Numbered from the stretch's first letter, positions 47,520 through 60,113 are shown. The stretch: DNA of 64,000 nucleotides from Mariannaea sp. PMI_226 (GCA_024336345.1 JANFOG010000004.1:3782001-3846000), one strand, 5' to 3'. Program-made: numbers and translations. Notes: generated from the sequence alone by a model not told the origin.

Positions 47520-49499
47520 GCTAATGTCTGTTTATCAGCTGATCAAGATATTTTCCTCCCCCCCCGAGATCTGGATGGAGACATGCAAGTATTTATAATC
47601 TTTCTAGAGAGCCAAATCCACAGAATTTGGCTATACCAGCGACTCTCCTCTCCCTGCATTAGAGATGCGGGACTACACTGAACGGTGGGGACTTGCGCCG
47701 AATGGGGAGCGGAGAACGTGTACTGGAGCGGCAAGCAAGAGAAGAGGGACAGCTTGATCGAGCTCCAGCATGCGATCATGGCCTAAGCATCAGGGTTCCG
47801 TAGATCTCGAAATAACATTACATCCCCGACGATTTTTATGCTAAAGACGACGCTGGCAGACATTGCGAAGAAATGGAAACGAGTTGACAATCCTCGAGGG
47901 GCGGCATCATTTGGGAGGGTAACAAACCAGAAAACCGAAGCAACTGATTTGAGTGAACTTCCCCACAAACTAGTGCTTCAGGTATTTCAACGCCGCAGCT
48001 GTGGAAATGGCGTCCTCCGTGTGTATGGCGGGCCCTTTTTCAACCCAGGTTCACATTGATGTGAACTTCCCCGCAAAACCCCACACAATCAATATGTGGG
48101 GATATAATAAGCAAGCAAGTTTTGTTCCAATTTGAGATGTGCTTGATAGACCCGTCTATCATTCATGATCAAGAATATACAAAAGAAAGGAGGTGAATAT
48201 GATTGCCCGGGGAGATCCCAGCTGGAGGGCCTGGGTCCCACAACATTTATTATGGCCAGTGTCACGCTCCAACACGACCAGCAGCTGGACCAAACCAATA
48301 TCGTGCATCAGCTATTGACAGCTTAGCCTACTTCCGAGTAGGAGTAAAGGGCGCTCACTCTGGTTAATTTCCGTAGTAGAAGTTGCAGGTACTAGTCGAA
48401 GCGCCTTTGCACCCAACCTTCCACCGTATTGTACTTTACGCAATAGAGCATCGTGCCAGCGCACGGGCAGAGAAAGAAGCCAATCGACCGTCGGACCTCG
48501 ATCCCAGGAACTACGAACCAATACTCTCTACCTCAGGAAACTCCAGGAGCATTTGAAAAATGTAGACGGTAGTAGGCTGGCCTAAGCATTCTTGGCAACC
48601 GCAACCCCTTGACCTTAGGTCTTTGATGGCCTGCGACTTTCCACTTCGCTCAACATTAGTAATAATAGAGTATATATTATATAGACCTTCGTAAACAGCG
48701 TAGGGGAGGTAATTAGATGTGGCCACTTCTATTTGATAAACCTGTGGTATAACTAGAAGGTCCACGACATCGAATAACAGGATCCAGTTGTTACATTTAT
48801 GCGTGCAGTTGTTTTCTGAACTCTCAGGAAACAACACAAAACCCCTCCCTTCGCTGAGTCGAGTGGTCGAACAGCTCTGTCGAAAGTAGAGTCCTACTCC
48901 CACCACAATCTTCTCGAACACTTGCAGTTTTACAGGTTAAGAAAGGTTGATCAACTACGACAACATTCAGGGCATGCTTACTACCTATACACTGACTGCA
49001 CCGTCCAGCCGGCCCACGCTGGCAGGGGTTGCAACACGGACATGGTCTATCATGAAGATCTTATGGGGGGCTAATACATAATCATTTATTTTCGCAAATG
49101 GTTGGGTTTCAAACTGCTGACTGCCTTTTGGAGCTTGAGAGGTACATGAGTAAGTCTCATGTGGTTCGGATATGTCCCATATATGGGCCATTTAACGTAA
49201 ACCTCATTGCCTCTGTTGGTGGGGTTTCTGTCCAAGCGGAACGAATACATGAGCCCAGTTGGCTAAGGAACTTACCCCTAAATAGTTTCTCAATGGTATT
49301 CGCTGAGAAAAAGCCGTACGCTGCCTTTGCCCTGAGCTTATACACATTGGAAAGGGTGATATTGGTGTGGTTTATTTGTTGGGTCAGCTCAAATGGGGGC
49401 AGATTTGATAAGACTCTTCAAATGCAAGGTGGTAAAGTCTGGAATAAGAAGAAAAAGAGCCCATATTCCGCCTTGATTATAAGAAGTTGACTTGAGCAA
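47520..49499. other. Gene-poor region with short direct repeats
   Basis: About 2 kb without a supportable gene. The words GTGAACTTCCCCACAAA (47955 area) and GTGAACTTCCCCGCAAA (48061 area) are near-identical and about 105 bp apart, and could be remnants of a small repeat element. A 137-codon minus-strand frame at 48511-48921 has no ATG start or motif. Confidence 0.4.
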
Positions 49500-50850
49500 G
49501 CTATTAATATAATAACATATGCCCGTATGCCTGCGCCGAGGCCCTCGCAGCAAACGGCAAGGGCGTGCAGGTCTTGTGCTGTTTAGCACAAGCAGCACAC
49601 CCACCAGCCGCCGCATCTCCAACCCATCAGCAATACAAACCCGACATAACGCCGAAATAGAAACTCACTGAACTGGTCCCGGCAGAGACCAGCCGCCCCG
49701 TCACGGCACATCCGCGTGATACACGCAGAATAAGGGAGGGCCCGCACCTGACCCGCATAGGCGGCGGGCGAGTCCTCCGCAGGGGTGACGCCCTCAGCGT
49801 CCACTCTTCTCCTCTTCTGCAGATAGATTAGTAACACATTAACCAAGGGAAGAGAACCATATACACGAGGAGTCTCTGGCATCGCGGCCCTCGTCATCGT
49901 CCGGGGGGATGGAATCGGGCTCGCGGCGGGGGTCATCTCGGAATGTCAGCAGGCCCACGGCGAGTAGGAAAAGACAAGACATACATTCGTCATCGTCGTC
50001 GTCATCGTCACCACTGTCCTCATTGTCATCCCGGTAGACGGAATCGGATTAGTGGGAGGGGGGAGCTAATAGGCGAGGTCAGAGGCATAGCAACAAACCC
50101 GTGGCGGAAGCACAGTGAAAATATACCGCTACTAGAAGTTAAGCTGGGCTATTGCTCTTTTCGTCGCTGTTGGCGGCGGAAAATCGGTCGGTCGGACTGC
50201 AGATGTGTGAGCAAGTCAGGCCCGCCCTGGGAACAAGGCACGCACAGTCGAAGATCGGTTAGCTATAGCAAGTTAGCAATAGTAAGGAGATATAAGGCAT
50301 GGAGACTTACTCGAAAAGATGTCCTATGAAGCAGCCAAGTTAGCGCAGCGAACCCAAATAGAAGGCGAGGCAATTAACATACAGAACCCAATGAAAAAGA
50401 AAGGAAAGAAGAGAAGAAAAGGAAAAATAAAGAAATGTTGATTAATATTCCGGACGACAACAAACCAGCGCAGCTGGCAATGCCGGCTATCGACCCACAC
50501 ATCGCCGGGCACGACCGTCAAACGAATAGAGCCCGCGCCGGGCCCACTTACGGGAAATTAGGAGAATATGGAGTAAATAAGGGGATGAAGAAATAACATA
50601 GGAGGCACCGAACCCAACACGAACGCGCGGCGAGCGCATGGCGCTGCCGCATAGAGGGAGCAGCGAACCCTCATTAGCCTGCTGGCTATAAAATAGTATG
50701 TAATTCCAGCTCTGGTCATAGAGCAAAACTTGAACCCGTAGAGCCAGCATATGGGGCCCGCACCGGGCCCGCCTAGGAAGGATAGAGGTTTTCCTTTAGC
50801 TTTAGTTAGTATGGTTTTTCCACTATCTATATAGTATAGAAGCACTATCT
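49500..50850 (-). other. Unassigned intron-rich stretch (possible multi-intron gene or relic)
   Basis: Read on the minus strand this stretch shows several convincing fungal intron signatures. One runs from GTAAGTCTCC (about 50310) to GCTAACTTGCTATAG (about 50263). Another runs from GTATGTTAATTG (about 50384) to GCTAACTTGGCTGCTTCATAG (about 50325). A third ends with GTTACTAATCTATCTGCAG near 49820. Between them are short GC-rich pieces with repeated words: GGGCCCGG(T/C)GCGGGC twice, GGGTTCGCTGC twice, and a duplicated Pro-rich/Thr-Met segment. I could not assemble a protein of known family. It may be a fast-evolving gene, a non-coding spliced RNA or a transposon relic. Confidence 0.3.
49984..50031. 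repeat. GTC/CAT-type trinucleotide tract
   Basis: Imperfect (GTC)n run that reads as an acidic Asp-rich stretch or a Thr/Met stretch, depending on the minus-strand frame. It lies inside the unassigned intron-rich stretch. Confidence 0.7.
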
Positions 50851-51263
50851 ACCTATATAGGTCTATAGAGTATTATTAAATAAATAAATAAACATATGCC
50901 CGTAAACTATAATAGCTTGATTTCCGTACTCTTCTGATGTTTTATAGCCGTGGCTTGACAAAGCTTTTCATCAGTGTGCTTCACAATCATTACTATTGAT
51001 ATTAATACTACATTACGGCTATGTTCCCCATCCCGCCCAGTGTGCTCCGCGCAGCATATGACCCATGTTATCCTTTCTGCACTATTTCTCTCAGTATATT
51101 TCAGTGGATGGGGGAACAAACATTTCATTCCTGTACATATTGTTGATTTCAAGTTGATTTAAATAGGGTGTTTTAGATTAAAATGGTATCCATACGACCG
51201 CTAAGGCAGCTGTAGCTTCAATGTACGGACCTATGTGCCCGCCAACCCTAATGCCCTATCACT
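50851..51263. other. Intergenic, no gene seen
   Basis: AT-rich flank between the intron-rich stretch and the minisatellite. The word ACATATGCCCGTA occurs at about 50891 and also at about 49513, bracketing the intron-rich stretch as a direct repeat. Confidence 0.4.
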
Positions 51264-51452
51264 TCCAGTCAGGAGCATTGACATCTCGTTTCCAATCAGG
51301 GGCATTGACATCTCTCTTCCAGTCAGGGGCATTGACATCTCTCTTCCAATCAGGGGCATTGACATCTCTCTTCCAATCAGGGGCATTGACATCTCTCTTC
51401 CAATCAGGGGCATTGACATCTCTCTTCCAGTCAGGAGCATTGACATCACGCT
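51264..51452. repeat. 27-bp minisatellite, seven units
   Basis: ATTGACATC recurs exactly every 27 bp at 51277, 51304, 51331, 51358, 51385, 51412 and 51439. Units share CARTCAGGRGCATTGACATC plus a short variable link. Because 27 is divisible by three, every frame gives a nine-residue repeat on both strands, so the open frames over it are not evidence for a gene. Confidence 0.95.
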
Positions 51453-53122
51453 GGATGATTCCGTTTTTCTACGCAGTCAGAAAAGTTGTGATCCAGGGAT
51501 AGTAGTGGGAAGAAAAGTGGGAGCACATACCATGGGAGATGGTGCACCGCTCACAGCGGACAAGAAAGCAACTAGTGGGACAAGGCCTCTCATTTTCACT
51601 GAAATGATCTGTGCCTGGGGATGAATTTGAATTTGAATTGGCAAATCTTGGCTCTGATTTCAGTATACCAAATGTTTTCGGAGGTCGAACCCTTAGTAAA
51701 CCGCGAGCAATGAACTGCAATATATAGACTTCCATCCTTTCAATATCCATTCTTGACGTGGAGTGTAACGTACTTGCGCGAAATTGTCGGACGTGGATAA
51801 CGAAACTACAACCCCTCACTTTGAAAACGATTTAACTTCATCTGGGCTAAGTTGAGATATCACAAACTTTGACGCAATAATCTATCGCGCTATGTTTCCT
51901 AGACCCTTCTAATCTACCTTCGTAATTCGATTTTTATACCTCTTAACCTAACTTCCTTGGCACGCCTAGGCTCGCAGCATGCTGTTACCTATTGATAGCG
52001 TAACTACTGTTTTTGGTGAGGGGCGGTTTAGCACAGTCGTCATAGAGTAGCAATCGGACATACGACTATTTATCACCGTAGAACATTCAATCTTCATACG
52101 TAGTGCGTAGACTTTTGTTTCCCATCACAAGAGATGATGACTTGCTAGGAGCGTTACCTCTACACTGCATCGGGTAATTAATATATTATAAATCATTGAC
52201 TTGATCAAATTAGACGGAAATTTCTCTTGTGCCATTGGCCACTTCTCATGCAACTGGGTAACATTCGCGAAGGGACTTTGGTCTGTAAAACTAGGCATCT
52301 GACATGTTTTGATGAAGCGAGGATCACGAATTAAAGGAGCTTGCTATTGGTTCCATACCCGCACGATAAACCGGTGAACGTTAATCGATCACTAAACATA
52401 CTTATTGACTTTCCTATCTCGTAAAAGCAAAATTTACTAGAATAGGCAACTGTTCAACTTCAGGTTGAGACTACATGCCTGCCCAATGGGTCGACAAGCC
52501 AGCAGTCAAGACAGGTCGTAAGTATTAAGACGATATTGACACGTGAGTGCTTGATTAAATATTCTTTTATTGACTACCGAAGAGATAAAGATGTCAAGAT
52601 CTTGCGGGATGCAGTCGTTACATCCATGAAAACATACTCAAGGTATTGATGAGAGTTAAATATTCATTCTCATAGTAGACTTCACTCCGCGCTGAAACTT
52701 GCTTTTCTATATCCGCATTATTCTAGCAGATTTTTCCTGTATGCCACAAGAGTCTAGAAGAGTGTACAATAGGTCTCCTAATGATAACAGTCTAGTGGTA
52801 GTCTTCGCATGTTCCAAGTCCACCATCCTACACCAGCGAAAGAACTAATATTAGTGTTGCAAATCTTGTCTATCGCAGGCATAGTCATTAAATGTAACGC
52901 TGACACCTGACTGTATTCAAAATTATAGACGCATTTTTAGCTGCCCGACTGGGAGCCACTATTCATTATCCTTTTTGAGTTAGCACACTATCTTGGGAAT
53001 TACCTCACCAGACAATCCGTTGTCATTAATACCAGTTGAGCATTAGAATTCCTATGCCAAAGATTTGTTTAAGTTGGAGTTGGGGAAATTCAAGTCCTGT
53101 AATTCTAGCCCCACGACGAGCA
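51453..53122. other. Intergenic, AT-rich, no gene seen
   Basis: About 1.7 kb, AT-rich from 52100 on, including the promoter of the UstYa-like gene that starts at 53123. No motif-bearing frame recognised. Confidence 0.5.
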
Positions 53123-54025
53123 ATGGATGAGATCGAGACCCAACCGTTCCTCGAGCACCCTGAGAAAGGCGCCAGCAAGAGAGAATCTACTTCGCCCCGA
53201 TTCATATTTTGGACTTTGCTTCCGTCAGCAATTTCCATTACGCTTTTCTTCGCGCTGTTGTTTGTTCTCTTGCGAGATCAGCCAGCGGTGGGAGCTCGCA
53301 CTGGCTATGGTAGTGGATTTGTCACAGACTTTGGTAAGGCTTAGCGCCAACACCATATTTTACACATGTGTCATTCGTGGTTTTGTATTCGTTAGAGGAA
53401 ACCTGGCTAATACACTACAGCTCCTATCACACCTTCAATAAAAATCGAGCAGCGACGCTTCACCGGGAGCATAGAATTTAACGAAATAACTGGCGAACCT
53501 TATCTCTCGGAGAATTCTGCTTTTCAAGTGTTTGTTGGCCAACCTCGGCCAGAAATTGACGCAGCCTGGCATTCTGTCCTTGACGGATACCATATATACG
53601 CAACTCCTGCAGAACAGGCTACAATCGACGATGGCGATTTCGATGGTACCAAAAAGTCATGGCACCAAGAATCTAATGGGCTTTATCAGGATGGTATTGC
53701 AATGTTTCATACACTTCATTGCGTTAATATGATCCGAATGTACATAGACTACGAGTACTATAAGGACATATTCGAGAAGAAAGAGATGTTAGATATGAGG
53801 GTACATATTGAGCATTGTTTGGACTACATCAGACAATCTATCATGTGCTGTGGGGATTTAACACCTGTTCCTGTACGGTGGCATAATGCGAGCAAACACT
53901 CCAGGGTTTATTCGGACACTGGACTCACGCATACTTGTCGGGCTTTTGCACCAATTAGGGAACTAGTCACAGGGAGACATAATGGGAGCAAAGCTGTATT
54001 TATCGAAGAAACCAACGATTTTTAG
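53123..54025 (+). CDS. UstYa-like (DUF3328) oxidase 1
   Basis: Two exons (53123-53333 and 53421-54025) give 271 residues in phase. A short cytosolic tail (MDEIETQPFLEHPEKG) precedes one membrane anchor (residues ~28-50, LPSAISITLFFALLFVLL). The lumenal part has RRFTGSIEFNE, the DUF3328 block PEIDAAWHSVLDG, and the two diagnostic HxxHC motifs at 167-171 (HTLHC) and 199-203 (HIEHC), plus SIMCCGDLTPVP. UstYa/UstYb-type proteins are copper-dependent oxidases that cross-link Tyr and aliphatic side chains of secreted core peptides to make cyclic dikaritin RiPPs. Both the second paralogue and a repeat precursor are within 9 kb. Confidence 0.93.
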
Positions 54026-54803
54026 TATTCACCGACAACTAACAATGACCCGATAGCACCTACTGTGAAATACACCCAAGTGAGTAGCAAATAGGATTCG
54101 TCAGCTGGGACGATCACGCTCTGAAGTCAAAGCAAAGGTTGAAAGGATCGGTTTCGTCCTGCCAGATAGCCGGAGGGTGAGGTTGAGCTCGGTCAAATTC
54201 GGTCGCACCAAGACCCGTGAGCTTGTAGTTTGGGGGTATATACATCTTATGTTTCATTAAGATCCATCTCATGGCAATGAATAGTCGACAGTCTTTACGA
54301 TATTATAATATCGGAATGACGGGCGCACTAGCAACTCGTCCCTATAATTAACGAAATCTCTTGACGCCTACCAGTATGCTTTCATAAATTGATCGCATAT
54401 CCTTGAAGAATTTGTGAAATGATCACCTAAAAATGGCATATATAGCAGCCACTAATTTGCTCGGAATTGGACTGAGCTAGAATCGGTCTCTTGCGGGGTG
54501 AACTGTAAAATATTGACTCCTTCCCAAGCTTAGACACTATTCATTCTGAGGGGAGGAGAGGTCCCAATTTCGAGGTTTCAACGCCATAGCAAGTAAAAAT
54601 TAAAAAAAATGGATCTGGTGCAACTAGGTCTTTCACCTCTACTCACTTCTAGCTATGTACTCCATTGCGTCAATAGCAAAAGTATCCTGGGGCCGTATCG
54701 ATTACACCACACGTCCCGGAGCAACAAGCTCCAGGATTCTGGATATCGCAAGGTTCTGTTGAATTTCTGTGTCAGAGTTATTCAAGTGCGAAATGGAGCG
54801 GAT
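54026..54803. other. Intergenic between convergent genes
   Basis: About 780 bp between the 3' ends of the UstYa-like gene and the cysteine-rich gene. No gene seen. Confidence 0.5.
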
Positions 54804-55376
54804 TCATTTACGGTTCTTAGCAAGGCAGTCGCTGCTGCATGACCCATTGACGCATTTCGAGGTGCACTTACAGAGATGACTGGCATTAGCGTTTGACGAT
54901 TAAAGAAAAATGCAAAAGGAGAGTCGGTATCGTGAAGCGGGAGCAAAAGAAGAGAACCTTTGTTCCACGAACTGAGAAAGGTGGAAAAGATCATCGCAAA
55001 TCTACTTACCTTCGTGCCACATGTTCCACAATTGTTTTTATCGGTCTTCGTATTAACGCATTTACCACCACACAGTTGCTTGGTATGGTGGGAACCGCAC
55101 TTTGGGCCACATTCCCAGCATGGCCCTCTCCCCCGTGCACCGTGAGATGCACAGGCCAGTCCAGCCTTTAGCGGGAAGTTGGCCAAACACCATTTTTCGC
55201 AACTGTTCTTGTGGTGGAAACCCCTCGGCTCTTCCTGGGCCAGGGTAGCAGTGGCTTTTGGTCGTAAAAAGGGACTGAATTAGCACCGCCTTGAAATTCC
55301 AATGAGAGGTGTATTGATAGTTATCTTCTCAAAACTCACCAAGAACAAACACCACAGAGGTAAGTAGACAGCGCAT
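54804..55376 (-). CDS. Small secreted cysteine-rich protein
   Basis: Three exons (55376-55340, 55254-55010 and 54866-54804) give 114 residues; none appears as a whole in any unspliced frame. The first splice joins a clean signal peptide (MRCLLTSVVFVLATATLAQ). The mature part has 14 cysteines: NSCEKWC, LAC, PCWECGPKC, QLCGGKCVNTKTDKNNCGTC, then CTSKCVNGSCSSDC. The CVNTxTDxNNCGxCG pattern occurs in small secreted fungal proteins with EGF/Stig1-like disulfide modules. An effector, antimicrobial or cell-wall role is possible but unproven. It sits within the RiPP locus, yet its sequence gives no direct link to peptide maturation. Confidence 0.82.
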
Positions 55377-56805
55377 ATTGAATTGAGGTCTAATAAATAT
55401 AGGTATTATTTTTGTTTTTAATCTGGGTGACACGTCGTTCAATTGAAGTCTTCTAGGATGCTAACGTGACGGATTTTATATCTCAATGGTAGTCGGTAAC
55501 TTCGACTATAAAGCCTCGAACCTCTGTGGCGGCTGATGATCGTAGCTCTTTCAGTGAGGATGGTTCTAGCTGAGCAGCACGGCTTTCCCGTAGCGCTTAA
55601 TTTAACCTTATCTTTCTTTTTTTTTCATCCACTATTGAAGCTAAAACGCCAATGCCCGAAAATACTTCTCTATTCTCCGCTCTGGATTAAGCCCTGATGT
55701 GGCGTAGCACAGGCGGTGCATTGCATCCAGCGGTCTAGATTTTGTTTGTCTTGGTATCAACCAGCTGTTTTGAACCTTTACCATAGAGGCTGAGCTGAGA
55801 CACCCGCACTAGTCGCCACGTAGCACAGTAGTGCCAATATGAGAGCATGATCTCGTGGACAGATCTTTCAAAAATGGTCAGCCACCAAACTTCGACTGGA
55901 GAAACACTGGTTCTTACGGTACTGTATTCTACTTCTAATTTGGTTTAAGTCTTGTTCGAATTATCTGTTCCTCACACAGATAGAGCGCTCAAGTCGGTGG
56001 ATTGCGGGACGGTTATAGACGCGACAGGTTGTGCTGAGAACCTAGCACAATAAATGGCAAACTCCTGGGTTCTATGATATGCCAGCGGGTTGCGCCTGTT
56101 GGATGATGGGGAACGTACAGATATAGCTGTCTCAATGGCAAAGGATTTTTGGAACTCTTGCAATGCGAGTAGTTACGTCGCAAGAACAGTTGAAGTGTGT
56201 TTGGAGCTGATTGGACTAGGATTCGATGACTTTGCTACTTTAGCTGCCACTGGTGTTCTAGAATCGGCGCCATGACCGGCTGAGCGACCATCCGGAGGCA
56301 TCTCAGTGGCCGGAGCCAATCAAGCACCATTACATTCCTGGGTCCTGTAGGGTGTTAAATACTCATTATGTTTCCAATGGCAGGTATGTGGCGCTAAATT
56401 AGTTTGCCCTTTTCCCATCCTCTTGGTAGGTTAAGCCCTGAGTAATCTGGAAGCTTATTCCACCTAAGAATATACTGGAACGTTGGCCTACCTCTAGTCA
56501 GTCTGGCACGAAGAGGAGTGAAGCTCCAACCCAGTGAACACCGACAAGCAGGACACGAATAGTTTTGCTACACGATCAATAACCTTACCCGGGAGAAAAG
56601 TTCAACGGCCTTGATAATCTCGCAACTATGGCCAGTCTAAGAAGAAACATTTCATGTGGACAGTACTACGGATACAGCGCCACGTCCTGAATGACTCGGC
56701 TGATCAATTACGTGGCAATCCTATCAACAGTCTTCCTTCTTGCTACCTCCTGCATATTAACAAAAACGAAAATCATTATCGTGCATACCGTCACTATTGG
56801 CGTCA
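55377..56805. other. Intergenic, no gene seen
   Basis: About 1.4 kb. A frame ending at 56275 (plus strand, ~60 codons) has no ATG context or motif. Contains a poly-T tract near 55615-55625. Confidence 0.4.
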
Positions 56806-57009
56806 ATGGATGAAGACATGTCATCTCGCTTGTCCCAGATTTTGGGCATATTACTTTTGCCTCTTCTGCTCATTACGTATGTATTCTATTATGCTTAACC
56901 CAAAAGTTCTTTACACCTTGGATGGCTTTCGTGACGCAGAATGTTTGTCACGGTAACCTATTTGGGTAACCTATCTTTGCAATCTGCTCGCGAAAGTTAC
57001 CAGACCTAA
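56806..57009 (+). CDS. Possible small membrane protein (46 aa)
   Basis: A weak candidate. ATG 56806 opens MDEDMSSRLSQILGILLLP, a short tail then a hydrophobic segment. A GTATGT donor at 56877, a GCTTAACC branch site and GACGCAG at 56939 close in phase, and the second exon ends at 57009. This would be a single-span 46-residue protein. It could equally be the N-terminus of a decayed larger gene, such as another membrane oxidase of the RiPP locus. Confidence 0.25.
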
Positions 57010-60000
57010 AATTTAGTCTAGAGATTGGAAAGATGAGGCGGTGGATGAAATGTGACTGAACAGCAGAAAATCTTGCGTGGCATGGCGATACTGTAATTAC
57101 CAAGTACTTGGTGACCCGACTCTCCCTCTGTCAAGCGACAGTTGCGGCGCGGCCATTGGGAAATCTCGACCAAGGGAGGTTGGATTCAGTCGGCTGGAGA
57201 GGAGTGAGTGAGATCATACTAAAAGCGTATCCAAAATTGGAAGCAAGAACGGCATGTATGGCATGCATGGGTTTGTTTTGAAACGCCAGGCCAAGTGGAG
57301 TGCTCCGTAATCGTTTGTCACGCAAATAGTATGTCCGCACCGCTTGAACAGAGTCTTGACCAAGATGGCTTTGATATATAGAGCAGCATCATGCCCAAGT
57401 TTGGCGACTTCATTAGTACTGATGCCAACCTCTCTTCTGTTCTCCGTTCTGGGATTTAATAGCTCCAGATCGTGGAAATGAAGCAACGCGCCTCCTTCCC
57501 GTTTGTCTAATAAATTTGTCATTCTACCAGATTGTTCTGAAAATTAACGTTAACTCTCCAAGGGGTTGAGGGAGTAGGCTAAAATTCTCTGTTTCGATGT
57601 TTCAGCTAGACATTGCAGAGGTGCTCTACAAACAGAAACTGTGCTGTTGGTAGTTGTATGGTGGCTAATACAAGAGCCTCCGCGATTTGATTACCATCTC
57701 GACTCAGTGCAGTTATATCATGCCGGGAAATCCTGTCGAGGCGTTCTGTCAAGTTGTCTGTCTCGGTTTTAAGTGCTTACCGCTCACTTACTCAATGTGT
57801 CCAGGCTCCTTTGACAGCTGCCTTTCATTTTCTCGTCAGATTTATGCTCATCCATGCCAATCTGCAGCGCAAGAAAGAAATATCCCAATGGTGTGTCTTG
57901 GAAGCAATCTGTAAGCGAAAGTCATTTCCTATCAATACCACCGAGACAAAAGCTTGACTTATAATGCGATACTAGCTGCTTCCAATTTCTCGACACGATA
58001 AGCGACCAAGTACATGGTCATGATATCTTGCTCCGGAACGAGCGATTAAGAGGTATGTTGATGATCACCTTTGCAACTGCCTCCCCCGGTGGGAGGGAGG
58101 TGGCCATTACTGGCTCAGACTCTAGATTACAGTTGAGGAGAGTGGTAGTACCTGAAACTGTCTTTTCTCAAGCATTTATGGTAACATGGTTGGTTTCAGG
58201 GTCTGAATAAAATTGAGGAAGGGGAGTTCTATAGAAGCTGCCCGGCGGAGCGTTTCAATCTCTAGGGAGAATGGATTTCCGCGCCGGTGTGGTGTCGACA
58301 TGGCAAGTCTCTGAATACTGTTCTGGAAATACTATTGAGGATATATAAAAAACGAGATGATTTCGTGGAAGTTTTCTAGAAGCATAAAAGAGTAAACACG
58401 TCGCCATTTCAAGGAGCGCGTGCTTGAGCTTGGCTGCTGACCTCGCCTATTTGTGCCATTTGAGTTATGAAGACCTGAACGGGGATGATAGCAGCCAGTT
58501 AAGTGTTCAAATTTTCGTCATATTCCAGCCAAAGACTTGACTTTTCCCAAATTTGACCTCTTAGGGGACCTGCCTCATGGGAGTTGAGAGCTACTGTATA
58601 TATACGGTGATTAGCCAATGCCGAAATAAATGGCTGGAAACTTTTGTTCTATAGATGATCCAGTAGTGTTAGAACAGATGGAATTCTCTTAAAATGTATG
58701 GCTTAGCCTTAACCAGCCGGGTATTACCCAAGTCAACGACGTCGACGATCACTTCCTTCAGTTCTTCGGCCAAGAGTCACCGTCTACCCCCGACCCTCAC
58801 CGATAATTCCAAATGAAACAAATAATCACGATCACGATCAGATTAGGCCTCGTACAAGGAGCGTGAGGAGTGTGAAAGAACGACTATTTCCATTTGTCAC
58901 TATCCTTCTGACACATTCCATTTCCTGAGTTTTTAGCCAGCAGCCTTACCCAGCTTGGTCAAGGGAGAGAGCAATGTAAAGGCATAATCATCAACTACCA
59001 CTTCAATGATTTATTAGCCAGAGAAATAGCTGTAGTAGTGTGCTGGCTACCGATCGAATAAATGATATCATGCGATTTGTTGTCGCTCCAAAGCTTATTA
59101 CGTTGTAACGCAATTAGAATCTCGTTTCTCAACTTTATCCCTGATTGTGCCACAGCGCCACTAGCGGGTCCGCGAAATATTACTCTTACGACCGAAGCCT
59201 ATGTCCCTATCCGTTCTGGGCTCCGGAGCTTGGTATACACGGTGGAGGGGGTAAAGATCTGGAAGCGGGTTAAACATACCTAACAGAGAATAGACGAGCA
59301 AGTGCTTGGAAAGACAGAACAGTAACTGCTCTTGCTTCTCAAGTAAATAAAAGCGACAACAAACTGATTTATTAAGATTGTTATGATGTAATGTGGCTTA
59401 TCCACTATATTACGAGGAATTCATCATACTATTGTAATCCTAACCGTGAGAAACCGCGTCTACTTGACAATTGTTACCACGACTTCTATTTCTCTGGGAC
59501 ATAAGCTATGGATATCCTGTCGCCAGGCATTCCGATTGAATAAAGGACCATTATTTAGCAAACCATATATTCATGATTAACTAGGACTTCTCAGATTATG
59601 GAAATAATATAACAAGGTATTTATATAGGAAAATGCAGATCGCAGCTGCGCATGCTGCTTTATTACCACAGTTTCTCAGAAGAAGTGAAGTTGGATCTAG
59701 TGATTTGGCTTAGGACATCAATGAAACCGCCCCTCCTTTACGCTTACCTGCGGCAGGGCTGGCCTCTCTAACCATAGAAACGATGGAGGCGGCAGATTTA
59801 AAGAGGGAAATTTGGAAATAAAATCCTATGAGCGGATGGTTTTGATTTGGAATTAGAAATTAATCAAATCTTAGTGGCCTGGGGTTTATTTGGCGGGAGG
59901 TGTTTCGTGTCTGCACGGTTTAGGACTTGTGTTCCGGAAGCCATAACCTCTATACTACGTAACGTCTATTAGTATTAGTAATAATGTTATAATATTCCAA

Positions 60001-60113
60001 AATTCATTACAGTTAATGTAAAAGAACCATGTTTTTGCGACATGTGAACGAATTTTCATGTTTTGACGTAATTTTTGACTTTGTTATCTCCTATCTCTTC
60101 CCTTGGAGTCGCA
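57010..60113. other. Long gene-poor AT-rich region inside the RiPP locus
   Basis: About 3.1 kb. Two open frames deserve a note but no call: minus 57131-57522 (102 codons) and plus 57754-57957, the latter with LTAAFHFLVRFMLIHANLQR and a GTAAGC donor after it, which resembles an exon of a membrane protein. Neither has a recognisable family or a complete model. 59300-60060 is very AT-rich. Confidence 0.4.

Noticed and set aside
48511..48921. 137-codon minus-strand frame
   Set aside because: Starts without ATG and shows no domain; probably chance.
51264..51452. CRISPR-like array
   Set aside because: Units are contiguous with no unique spacers and the genome is eukaryotic.
51231..51624. Open frames on both strands across 51.2-51.6 kb
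   Set aside because: Artefact of a 27-bp tandem repeat, open in all frames; no starts, motifs or flanking coding sequence.
57131..57522. 102-codon minus-strand frame in the RiPP locus
   Set aside because: No recognisable domain, no DUF3328 HxxHC motifs, no signal peptide; not enough to call a gene.
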